Of a stretch of 64,000 nt of DNA, positions 33,901 to 42,691 are shown piece after piece; position 1 is the first letter of the stretch; each line of letters begins with the position of its first letter. The notes beneath the pieces were generated by a model. That model made no database searches, was not told the origin of the DNA, and was given only the letters and a program-made list of their open reading frames with translations. The position numbers and the translations under genes are program-made. This DNA is from JTS-RE37 sp963756115 (GTDB taxonomy: Bacteria; Bacteroidota; Bacteroidia; Flavobacteriales; Flavobacteriaceae): the NCBI GenBank assembly GCA_963756115.1, contig CAVWMN010000003.1, positions 744,001 through 808,000 of the forward strand. The letters run 5' to 3'.

Positions 33901-35217
33901 ATGATATACAATTCACTTCGATCAATCGGATGCATTATTGCAGGCATTTTACTCCTTATTTTGAATGGCAGTTTCAGCCTGGCGGTCAAAGCGGAAGGCA
34001 ATTCTTTTAGGGAAGAACCACCAGCCCTGCACCCTGCAGCTGTTGGGGTAGTAGTCCTGAACAGCCATGGTTTCAATGCCCGGAAACCCAGTGGCTTTAG
34101 CATCAACGGGGTGACCGAACGGGTATCCAGGGGCCTTACGATAATCCATTATAATTCCCCGGATACATACGAATTCAAAACCTTCGATACCTATTCCAGT
34201 GAAGCAGCTGCTGTACTTTTTTTCCAAAGTCTGAACCAGCTTGTAAAAGACAAGGCCTCATTTTCCATCCTTGCCCATGATTCAGCAGCCAAAAGCCTTG
34301 GTACCTTTACCGGGAAGCTGAAGGAAATGGGGTTTCAGGTGCTCAGCACCCTGGGTAACAGGGAGGCCTATCTGATGCATAACCTCGCTGGCGGGATCCG
34401 GGAAGGAAAGCACGAACTATCCGTTACTATGGAAGTGCCCATTCCTGCAGGTATTGACGACAGCCGGGAATATTTTCCACAAGTGCGGTATGAATTTGAA
34501 CCCAGCCCGGACCGGTATATTGCCCATGCCGGCGGCGAAGTAAACGGAATTAAATCAACCAATACCAGGGAAGCCCTGGATGAGAGTTATCGCAAAGGAT
34601 TCCGGATGATGGAACTGGATATCATTCAAACCAGTGATGGGCACTATGTCGCTTCACACGATTGGGCCATGTGGTCCCGTTTTACCGGATATGAAGGAAA
34701 ACTCCCTGTCAGCCGGGAAGAGTTTGTAAAACATCCAATATACGGACAGTACACCACCCTGACGATGGAACGTATAAATGAATGGTTTTCAGCCCACCCG
34801 GATGCCACCCTTATCACCGATAAAGTAAATGACCCGGTCAAATTTGCGGGACAATTCATAGACAAATCGAGGCTGATCATGGAACTCTTTAGTTTTATGG
34901 CACTCGAAGAAGCCTCCCTGAACGGCATCACGGCAATGATTTCCCAGGACCAACTGCTGTCAGTCCCGGGTGACAAGCTGGTATATTTAAAGGCCAACCA
35001 AATTGAATATGCTGCCGTTTCCAGAAGGATTGTTCCCACTGAAACCAAATTGCTCGAACAACTCAGGGCTCAGGGGGTAAAAGTATATGTTTATAATGTA
35101 AATTTTGATCCCGGAAAGGACGAACGGTATGTCCTGGACCATGAAATCGGATTGGTCTATGGAATGTATGCTGATAAATGGATATTTGACCAGCCGGCGG
35201 GGGAATTAAGGCGGTGA
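33901..35217 (+). CDS. Secreted ILEI/FAM3-like plus GDPD-like phosphodiesterase protein
   Basis: A 438-residue protein with a signal-type hydrophobic N-terminus (residues 8-28), an ILEI/FAM3-like domain at 48-165 (SRGLTIIHYN, FDTYSS, AHDSAAKSL, LGNREAYLM) and a GDPD-like domain at 202-430. The catalytic pair is H209 in AHAGG and H253 in HDW; metal ligands E238 and D240 are in ELD. The C-terminal segment EIGLVYGMYADKW is shared exactly with the 17403-20372 protein, and by eye about half of the residues over the two shared domains are identical. It lacks the phosphoglycerol transferase part. I use the ATG at 33901; an upstream in-frame start at 33787 would add 38 residues without a signal. It diverges from the polysaccharide operon. 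Confidence 0.85.
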   Translation: MIYNSLRSIGCIIAGILLLILNGSFSLAVKAEGNSFREEPPALHPAAVGVVVLNSHGFNARKPSGFSINGVTERVSRGLTIIHYNSPDTYEFKTFDTYSSEAAAVLFFQSLNQLVKDKASFSILAHDSAAKSLGTFTGKLKEMGFQVLSTLGNREAYLMHNLAGGIREGKHELSVTMEVPIPAGIDDSREYFPQVRYEFEPSPDRYIAHAGGEVNGIKSTNTREALDESYRKGFRMMELDIIQTSDGHYVASHDWAMWSRFTGYEGKLPVSREEFVKHPIYGQYTTLTMERINEWFSAHPDATLITDKVNDPVKFAGQFIDKSRLIMELFSFMALEEASLNGITAMISQDQLLSVPGDKLVYLKANQIEYAAVSRRIVPTETKLLEQLRAQGVKVYVYNVNFDPGKDERYVLDHEIGLVYGMYADKWIFDQPAGELRR

Positions 35218-35277
35218 CATCCTGAAACGCGCCGCAACTCAGGTTGAGGGCGTACCCCCATGACACCTCAAAACCTA

Positions 35278-36783
35278 TTATTTTCCGGGTTTTCTGAAAT
35301 TCAGGAGTACATCTGCAACACTTCTGTCGTTTGCCAATCGCTGAACCTTATTCTGCCCTCCAAACCTCCCCACAGATTTCATATAGTCCTGAAAGCCATC
35401 TTTCCGGATTGGAGTTACCTTTAACTGCTGTAATATCTTCCCCTTGATCAGGTCAAGATAATACGGGTTCTGGTCCTGCATGGACTGATCCAGTAAACTG
35501 CGGAAAACTTCCATGTCCGCCGGAGGTTCTTCAAATTCCACGAACCACTCATGGTATGGCAGCCCGCTCCCGGGGGGATTGATTTCAGGGGCTACTGTAA
35601 ATTCATTGACCCGGGCATCCGTGGCTTCTATTGCCGATTGCATCGCCTCATCCACCTCTTTGGCTATGACATGTTCCCCGAATGCCGAAATGAAATGCTT
35701 GATCCTTCCGGAGACAATGACCCTGTAGGGCTGCTTCGAAGTAAACTGAACGGTATCTCCCAGGTTATAAGCCCAAAGCCCGGCATTTGTGGAAATGATC
35801 ATTACATAGTTAACATGCAGTTCCACCTGCCCAAGCGTAATCCTCCGGGCCCCTTCATCATAAAAGGTGTCGGCTTCCACAAATTCATAAAAAATACCGG
35901 AATCGAGCAGCAGGAGCATGCCTTTTTCATCCCGGGAATCCTGAAATGCAAAAAAACCTTCGCTGGCCGGGAATAACTCAATGCTATCCACTTTTCGGCC
36001 AATAAGGTTTTCAAACCTGGCCCTGTAGGGTTCGTAATTTATCCCACCATAAATGAAAAGCTGGAAACCGGGAAAAAGATCCCCCACCTTTTTATTCGTT
36101 TTTGCGATCAGCTTTTCGAAATACATTTGTACCCAGGAAGGTATCCCCGCTATGACAGTCATGTTCTCCCCCATGGTCTCCTCCACTATCCGGTCTACCT
36201 TCTGCTCCCAATCCGGGATACAATTGGTCTCCCAACTTGGCATCCTGTTCTTCTGCAGGTATCCCGGGACATAATGGGCAGAAATACCGGAGAGCCGGCC
36301 TAGTTTAATTCCATTTTTCTCCTGTAATTCCGGGCTTCCCTGTAAGAATATCCATCGCCCATCCACAAATCCGGCATTCCCCGTTTCGTGGATATAGTGG
36401 AGGATAGCATCCCGGGAAGCCTGGACCTGGTATTTAATGGACGGGGCTGTAACCGGAATATACTTTGCACCGGAGGTTGTTCCTGAAGTTTTGGCAAGGT
36501 AAACAGGTCTCCCCGGCCACAAAATATTTTCCTTTCCGGCCCTGACCTGTTCAATATACCCCTGCAGCGACTCATATTCACGAATGGGGACGTTACGTAC
36601 AAAATCAGCATGGGTGCTTATATCTTTGAATCCGTGATCCTTACCAAACACAGTGGAAGTGCCGCCGGCAATCAATTCCGCAAATACCTTTTCCTGTGTA
36701 GCCACCGGATTTTCAGACCAATGGTTGTTCCTGCTGACAATGAACCTGGCAAATTGTTTTGCGGCAAAAGCTTTTAAGGACAT
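35278..36783 (-). CDS. GH3 auxin-responsive promoter family protein (acyl-adenylate-forming enzyme)
   Basis: A 501-residue member of the ANL adenylating superfamily, GH3 branch. The ATP-binding loop is in AKTSGTTSGAKYIPV, FPASEGFFAFQD is the second core motif, and NLGDTVQFTS carries the adenylate-binding aspartate. In plants GH3 enzymes conjugate amino acids to acyl acids; in Bacteroidota the substrate is unknown. It follows the M23 peptidase gene by five bases on the same strand, a neighbourhood common in flavobacteria, so the two are probably co-transcribed. Confidence 0.92.
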   Translation of the reverse strand: MSLKAFAAKQFARFIVSRNNHWSENPVATQEKVFAELIAGGTSTVFGKDHGFKDISTHADFVRNVPIREYESLQGYIEQVRAGKENILWPGRPVYLAKTSGTTSGAKYIPVTAPSIKYQVQASRDAILHYIHETGNAGFVDGRWIFLQGSPELQEKNGIKLGRLSGISAHYVPGYLQKNRMPSWETNCIPDWEQKVDRIVEETMGENMTVIAGIPSWVQMYFEKLIAKTNKKVGDLFPGFQLFIYGGINYEPYRARFENLIGRKVDSIELFPASEGFFAFQDSRDEKGMLLLLDSGIFYEFVEADTFYDEGARRITLGQVELHVNYVMIISTNAGLWAYNLGDTVQFTSKQPYRVIVSGRIKHFISAFGEHVIAKEVDEAMQSAIEATDARVNEFTVAPEINPPGSGLPYHEWFVEFEEPPADMEVFRSLLDQSMQDQNPYYLDLIKGKILQQLKVTPIRKDGFQDYMKSVGRFGGQNKVQRLANDRSVADVLLNFRKPGK

Positions 36784-36788
36784 ACGAA

Positions 36789-37658
36789 TTATTTAAAATC
36801 GATGTAATCCAATGGATTTACTGGGATTCCATTGGTCCATAATTCAAAATGGAGGTGAGGCCCGGTAGTCAATTCCCCGGTATTGCCCACAGAAGCAATT
36901 ACCTCCCCGGCCCGGACGATATCTCCCTGCGCCTTATTAAGCGAACCGTTGTGCTTATACACGGAAATAAGGTCATTCTGATGTTCCAGCATGATAACGT
37001 AACCGGTTTCTGCTGTCCATTCCGCCAGAATCACAGTCCCCGCGGCGACTGCTTTTACCGGGGAATCGGTGGGCGCAACCACATCCACGGCATAATGCCG
37101 CTTCTTGGCATCATACTCCTGGGATAAAGTGCCATTGACAGGGGAAAATAACACCAGTCCCCGCTCCCCCCTGTTCCTTTCGAACAGGTTGTATTTATCT
37201 TCCAGGGCAACGGCGGCCCGTAATAAGGAATCCTCCCGGATGGGTGTAAGGTCGACACTGGAAGGGTCTAACTTAAATTGCTCGAAGAGGGAATCCCGGT
37301 TTATTTCATTATTCTCAATATCGCCGGTGAGCACCTTCCGGATATTTTCAAGATACTTATTGGTATAATTTAGAACACCCACCAGCGAATCGGTCTTATA
37401 AGTCAGTTCAGATGCCTGTCTTTTTAACTTGGTGGAAGAATAGCCCGGAATGTATTCCCGCAAGGGGGTAAAGGCTATCAGCAGTGTGGTGAGGCCGATC
37501 AGGCCTATTATAAAAAGTGAGCCGGTAACAAACACATTCAGCCTGCTAAGCTTAAAGGATATTTTTTCCTCAAAAGTGCTTTCATTCAATATCACAAGGC
37601 GGTACTTATGTAAAAGCTTGCGTTTGATTTCCTTACCTTTTTTTCCCTTCTTTGCCAT
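36789..37658 (-). CDS. M23 family metallopeptidase (LytM-type)
   Basis: A 289-residue membrane-anchored peptidoglycan hydrolase. A basic cytoplasmic N-terminus is followed by one transmembrane helix (about residues 48-68), a coiled-coil linker, and the peptidase domain with zinc ligands in RHYAVDVVAP (H-x3-D) and GPHLHFELW (H-x-H). All ligands are present, so it should be active. The start at 37658 is supported by a -7 element at 37665-37672 that overlaps the alternative ATG at 37667, leaving an almost leaderless transcript. Probable role: cutting peptide crosslinks during growth or division. Confidence 0.93.
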   Translation of the reverse strand: MAKKGKKGKEIKRKLLHKYRLVILNESTFEEKISFKLSRLNVFVTGSLFIIGLIGLTTLLIAFTPLREYIPGYSSTKLKRQASELTYKTDSLVGVLNYTNKYLENIRKVLTGDIENNEINRDSLFEQFKLDPSSVDLTPIREDSLLRAAVALEDKYNLFERNRGERGLVLFSPVNGTLSQEYDAKKRHYAVDVVAPTDSPVKAVAAGTVILAEWTAETGYVIMLEHQNDLISVYKHNGSLNKAQGDIVRAGEVIASVGNTGELTTGPHLHFELWTNGIPVNPLDYIDFK

Positions 37659-37664
37659 AGGCCA

Positions 37665-37672
37665 CAAAGATA
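37665..37672 (-). promoter_or_regulatory. -7 promoter element of the M23-GH3 unit
   Basis: TATCTTTG on the minus strand fits TAnnTTTG and lies six bases before the ATG at 37658, predicting a leaderless or nearly leaderless mRNA. It diverges from the tatA promoter. Confidence 0.45.
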
Positions 37673-37826
37673 ATGTTCGTGGTGGATTATGAATTAATTC
37701 CGTTTCAAAATTAAGGTATACGGTACATCACTGTCCCATTTCCATGATTTATATACAAATTAAGGCTATTGGGATTAAAATTGTATCTTCCTGTTACTAT
37801 TAACACCAAGCTAATAACTTTTTTAG

Positions 37827-37834
37827 TAACTTTG
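37827..37834 (+). promoter_or_regulatory. -7 promoter element of tatA
   Basis: TAACTTTG fits TAnnTTTG, 22 bases before the tatA ATG at 37857. No convincing -33 element. Confidence 0.4.
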
Positions 37835-37856
37835 TTTTCCATTTAAATGTTAGAAT

Positions 37857-38042
37857 ATGGTATCACAAATAATATTCCTGGTAATAGGCCCATGGCAAAT
37901 TGCAATTGTTGTAATGGTGGTGCTTCTTTTGTTTGGCGGCAAAAAGATTCCTGAATTGATGAGGGGCCTTGGCAGCGGAATAAAAGAATTTAAAGATGCC
38001 TCTAAGGAGGATGACAAATTAGAAGAAAAAAAGGAATCCTAA
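37857..38042 (+). CDS. tatA: Twin-arginine translocase subunit TatA/TatE
   Basis: A 61-residue subunit that forms the oligomeric pore-like part of the Tat system for folded proteins. One N-terminal transmembrane helix is followed by the hinge FGGKKIPELMRGLGSGIKEFK (amphipathic helix) and a short charged tail, all matching the family. No tatC is nearby, which is usual in this group. A strong terminator follows at 38068. Confidence 0.94.
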   Translation: MVSQIIFLVIGPWQIAIVVMVVLLLFGGKKIPELMRGLGSGIKEFKDASKEDDKLEEKKES

Positions 38043-38067
38043 CCTTTTCAACCGTATTATAGTATAT

Positions 38068-38092
38068 AAGCACCTCCCGGGGTGCTTTTTTT
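38068..38092 (+). terminator. Intrinsic terminator downstream of tatA
   Basis: The arms AAGCACC and GGTGCTT form a seven-pair stem with a six-base loop, followed directly by a run of T. It lies 26 bases after the tatA stop codon. Confidence 0.75.
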
Positions 38093-38674
38093 ATGGCCGA
38101 TATCAGGCACGCAGCCTTGGGCACATACCTTCCGGACGTCTTTTGAATACTGAATATACCTGTTAATGTGCTGTATACTACATCCTGTGCTGCTTTTACA
38201 ACAAAAAATTACCTCAACGGCTTACAAGGGTTACATTTGGAATTAACGGGTCGCACCCGGGGCAACCCGCGACCTGTCAGGAAAGGAAAACAAAATTTAA
38301 TTCAACCCTCCAGCTACCCAAAAAATGCCGCACGCCGCAGCCATGATGCTTAATATACCAGGAACGGATTCTATCCGGCCAGCCGGGTTTCGTCATTCAG
38401 GCCTGCAGTCTCTCACTACCCGGATGGCGCCTGCCGGTGGATGCGTTGGCGGGGGATCCGGGCCTGCGACAGCCGATCCAGGGAACCATCAGGCTATCCT
38501 GCAGGGTGTATACGAAAGCGGTAATATGCACGTTAACTGTATGTGGAGCAGAACTTTACGCTTTATGTCCTCCAATTTATGGGAACAGGGCCCTTTTTCT
38601 GCCCAACCGTGGACATTCGGGTTAATACCCAATAAAAAGCCATTGCGCTTTGAAATTTTCAATTGTCACCAACC
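38093..38674. other. Intergenic stretch without a convincing gene
   Basis: About 580 bases between the tatA terminator and the OmpA-family gene. Short open frames exist in two phases but have biased, low-complexity translations rich in Arg, Pro and Gly, no recognisable family and no start context, so I do not call them. The stretch ends with the upstream region of the ompA-like gene. Confidence 0.5.
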
Positions 38675-41156
38675 ATGAAAAATCTTTTTACGGCCTATGT
38701 ATTGCTTCTGTCCTTTAGTGTCCTCTCCCAGGGGTTACACAATGGATCTGCCGTGCAAAATACAGCTACCTACGCGCTTGCCGATAATAATACCGATCAG
38801 TATTCATCTCCTTTATCCAGTGCGGGAACACACGAAGAGTTCCTGAAAGCAGCCCGGGAAAATAATATCCCCACCCGGGAATTCTCAAGACTTACAGGAG
38901 TTACGAACGGCTTCTACCTGGTTGTTGGTGTCTATGGCAACAGTAAAAATACCCGGCGACACATACGAAAGCTTAAGAAAAAACACTTCGATGCAGAGAG
39001 CTTTTTACATCCCGATTCGGGGCTCAATTATGTCTTCCTGGAATCGTATGCCAGGGGAATAGCCGCGATAGATGCAACAACCGGCCTTAAAACTTCCGGT
39101 TTCAGGGATGAAGTCTGGATCCTGGAGGTCAACGACAGTGAAGAACGGGCAGCATCAGCCACCCCGGTATCCTCGGATGTATCCGATGAGAATGGGGAAA
39201 CCCGGCAGACCACATCCGAGCTCCCTGGTACTAAATCCTACGCGGATCCCGGTACCACTACCTTTAAATTATTGGAAAAGGCGGATCTCTACTTTGAAAA
39301 AATGTGGTATGCCGAGGCAGCAGAACTCTATGAAATGGCTCTGAAAAGAGATTCCGAAAATATTTCCTATAACATCATTCAAAAAGCGGGGGACGCCCAC
39401 TATTTCAATACCAATATGGAGAAGGCTTACAAGTGGTATGATATGTTATACAGCAAATACGGGGAGGAAATGTCAGCTGATAATATTTTTAAATATGCCC
39501 ATAGCCTTAAGGGAACCGGGAAATACAGCAGGGCTAAACGCCTGATGCGATTGTACGATAGGAAAATGCAGTCCGGCAGCTACGCCCCTGCGCCAAAGAA
39601 TGCCACTCCAAAGGAAATTGTTTTGGATAACTTATTGAATACGGCCGGGCAATACGAGATCAGCAATTTGGCCATCAATTCGGAATATTCCGAATTCTCC
39701 CCGATGTTCTACCAGGAAGATCAAGTGGTGTTCGCTTCTGCCATGGATTCTTCTTTTTTCAATACCAGAAGGTATAAATGGAACGACCAACCCTACCTGG
39801 ATCTCTATGTTGGCAAACTAAACCAGGAGTCTGATGATGTAAGGGAGGCCGTTAAATTTTCGAAGAAGATCAATACTAAATACCATGAGGCTTCAGTAAC
39901 TTTTTCACCGGATAACAAAACCATGTACTTTACCCGGAATAATTACGGAAAAAAACTGAAACGCGATAAAAAGGGCATCAACAACCTCAAGATATATAAA
40001 TCTACCAAGTCCGGTGAAGAATGGTCCGAAGCCCAGGAACTGCCCTTTAACAGCGATGAATATTCCACGGGTCATCCGGCCCTGAGTTCGGATGGCAAAC
40101 AGCTGTATTTCGTATCCGACATGCCGGGAAGCCTTGGGGAAACCGACATTTTTGTGGTGGACGTATTAGCGGGGGGCGGCTATTCCGAACCGCGGAACCT
40201 GGGACCGGAAATAAATACCGAACGGCGGGAAATGTTTCCCTTTATTAGTGACAGGAAATTTTATTTCTCTTCGGATGGTCATGTTGGGATGGGGGGATTG
40301 GATATTTATGAAGTGGCCTTTGACGCAACGGAAGGATTTCTGGAAGTACGAAATATGGGGCAGCCCATCAACAGCAAGGTGGATGATTTTTCATATATCG
40401 TAAACGAGGAAAGCCCAAAAAGGATTTTTTGCATCAAACCGCAGAGGTGGAAAGGGTGATGATGATATCTACGCTTTCAAAAAGCTTATCGTGGAAGAGG
40501 TAATCGAAAATGCAATTGCCGGTGTGGTCACCGAACGGATCACAGGGGAACTTATGCCTGAGGCATTAATAGTGCTGCTCGATGAAAACAACAAAAAACT
40601 GAAGGAGATGGTCACAGGCGCCGATGGCAGTTTCGTTTTCGAAGACCTGGAGAGCAATACCAAATACACCCTCCAAACTATAAAAGAAGATTATTTTAAA
40701 GATTCCCATATAGTGGAGACCAAAATAAATGAAACCGTACATATGGACATTTCCATGAAAAAACTTACGGAACTTATCACTATAGAAGATGGCATCAAAA
40801 AACTGAAGGTCGATATGATCTATTTTGATTTTGATAAATCCTATATCAGGAAAGATGCCGCCAACGAACTGGATAAACTGGTAGCGGTTATGAAGGAATA
40901 CAAGGATATGGTCATCAAGATCGAATCCCATACCGATTCCCGGGGGAAGAAGGCCTATAACAAGTTCTTGTCCAACAAAAGGGCTGAAAGCAGCAGGGAC
41001 TATCTGATCGCCCAGGGAATAGCCCCTGAACGGATTGAGAGCGCCCTAGGCTACGGCGAGGAAAGATTATTGAATGAGTGCGACGGAAGTATCCGCTGCT
41101 CAGGCACTAAACACCAATTGAACCGCCGGTCCGAATTTATAATTGTGAAGATGTAA
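38675..41156 (+). pseudogene. SPOR-TPR-PD40-OmpA family envelope protein, disrupted by a one-base frameshift
   Basis: Intact, this would be an outer-membrane-associated protein of about 826 residues: signal peptide, a SPOR-like segment (TNGFYLVVGVYGNSKNTRRH), TPR repeats, PD40 beta-propeller repeats (SSDGKQLYFVSDMPG), a carboxypeptidase-regulatory-like domain and a C-terminal OmpA domain (YFDFDKSYIR, SHTDSRG, NRRSEF). The first frame ends at 40459. The second continues as KGFFASNRRGGKGDDDIYAF, which reads smoothly if one A is removed from the run of five at 40417-40421. Whether this is a true mutation or an indel error is unresolved. Such proteins link the outer membrane to peptidoglycan. Confidence 0.88.
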
Positions 41157-41373
41157 ACAAGGATATAGCATCCTGTTAAACCAAACCGCAACCCGCCTGG
41201 GAAGGGTTTTTCTGTCACACGGATCCCAGTCCGGGCCCGGCCCGCAACCCAATTTCCTGAATTTTTGATAAACTTCTCATTTTCACCACATTATATGCCC
41301 ACTTCACAACATTGGAATACCAAACGCATCCAGGTTTGAGTTAGGTTTTATATAAACAATAACCTTTTACGTG

Positions 41374-41544
41374 ATGAAGCATATTCTACTCCTCAGGGAA
41401 ATTTACCTGGAAGCCTTTAAAAACCTGGGAAATGTATTCCTTAAAAACTACCTTAAGATTTTTACCTGGTTTTGTTTTCTAAGTTTTATTGTAGTGCTCT
41501 ATGCCTTTTTATTTCGGGTAGCAACCGGTTTTGCATTTGATTAG
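41374..41544 (+). CDS. Small membrane protein, DUF6747-like
   Basis: A 56-residue open frame with a basic amphipathic N-terminus (MKHILLLREIYLEAF) and one strong transmembrane segment around residues 28-48, ending GFAFD. It resembles a very short flavobacterial family that I recall as DUF6747. It stands alone between the ompA-like gene and the DUF4837 gene. Function is unknown. It is short enough to be missed by many gene callers. Confidence 0.7.
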   Translation: MKHILLLREIYLEAFKNLGNVFLKNYLKIFTWFCFLSFIVVLYAFLFRVATGFAFD

Positions 41545-41694
41545 CATATGGTGCACTGGAGGCCTTACAAACGGCTGCAGGCACAGTGCTGAAGTATAAC
41601 TGCCGGTACGTTCAGGAAAAAGCAATGTATTATTTATGCACTACCCTGGAAGAAGTGTGCGGTCCTTTGGAAAGACCTTGTCTGAAGGGGTTGG

Positions 41695-42681
41695 TTAGGG
41701 GTTGAACTTTACCGTTTTTATGATCGCCTCCAATTCAAACATGTAATCGCGCTTGTTTGTCGCGGGCGCAAAGGTAAAACCCTCTATGACCAGTTTTCTG
41801 TTGTTCTCCTTATCATCGATAATGTATGTAAGAAACGGGCCTGCCATTGCGTAATTTTCAATTTCCCATATTCCCCTTACTTCCGCTGCGTTCCTGCCCG
41901 CTATTTTAGCCGGGAAAACGTAGGGTGCAAAAGCTTTTTCAGTAACCATATAGGTAACCTTGTTGGGGATATCCGGTCCCGGAATATATTTTTGCCCTAT
42001 CGAGTCCCGTAATCTTACAACATCCCGTGTAAAGGTGGAATCATTTGACATACTGTCCCATGGAATGGCATATACGATCATATTCAAGGTGCCTTTGGGT
42101 ATTTCCCTGTCTATCCAGACAAAGTTTTCTTCCTGTTTACCCACTTTATAAATACTGGGCAGGTTGATGGTAATGCCGAACTTCTGCGAAAGGACCTTGT
42201 CCTTGCTTAAGGATCTCAGGAGGCGGTTCTGTGTCTCTGCCAGCTCCATTTCCCGGATCTCCCCTACAAACTCTTCTGCATGCTGATCGAGGTTCTCTAT
42301 TATTTCCGCTTCCGTCCTTCCCTTTATGACCGCGACTTTCTGTGGCGTGGCATACAAGTCTGTTTTAACATGTGCAACATTGACGGTATCCAGGCTCACA
42401 AAGAGCACCGATCTGCGGTACCTGGTGGTAGTCGTAAAAACCTGCTGCGGCATCTGTTCGATGGTAAATCGGGCCTCATCCCACGTCAGCCCCGGGATGG
42501 GAGCAGCAAAATATCCACGGATCTTGTCGCCGACCTTACCCTCCCAGAGATCGTTTTCTATTACAATGGCCACTGTATTCAATGCACCTACAGATGCCGG
42601 TTTGTATTCCTTTTGATTGTTGTTTTTGCAGGAGGTTAGCGTTAAGAGGAAGAGTAATAGCAGTGTCCCGAATTTTTTCAT
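41695..42681 (-). CDS. DUF4837 family lipoprotein
   Basis: A 328-residue predicted lipoprotein with a signal ending in the lipobox LTSC (acceptor cysteine about residue 18). The rest matches DUF4837, a Bacteroidota family of unknown function with segments such as VIENDLWEGKVGD and FVWIDREIPKGTLNMIVY. It starts ten bases after the stop of the lytic transglycosylase gene on the same strand, which suggests an envelope-maintenance role by association only. Confidence 0.87.
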   Translation of the reverse strand: MKKFGTLLLLFLLTLTSCKNNNQKEYKPASVGALNTVAIVIENDLWEGKVGDKIRGYFAAPIPGLTWDEARFTIEQMPQQVFTTTTRYRRSVLFVSLDTVNVAHVKTDLYATPQKVAVIKGRTEAEIIENLDQHAEEFVGEIREMELAETQNRLLRSLSKDKVLSQKFGITINLPSIYKVGKQEENFVWIDREIPKGTLNMIVYAIPWDSMSNDSTFTRDVVRLRDSIGQKYIPGPDIPNKVTYMVTEKAFAPYVFPAKIAGRNAAEVRGIWEIENYAMAGPFLTYIIDDKENNRKLVIEGFTFAPATNKRDYMFELEAIIKTVKFNP

Positions 42682-42691
42682 GAAGGTTTAT

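Noticed and set aside
38325..38678. Open frame of about 117 codons before the OmpA-like gene
   Set aside because: The composition is rich in Gly, Ala and Pro without domain features, and it runs into the ompA start; no support for coding.
40410..40462. Programmed ribosomal frameshift in the OmpA-like gene
   Set aside because: The shift needed is by one extra base at an A run, no stimulatory structure is evident, and the family is not known to use recoding.
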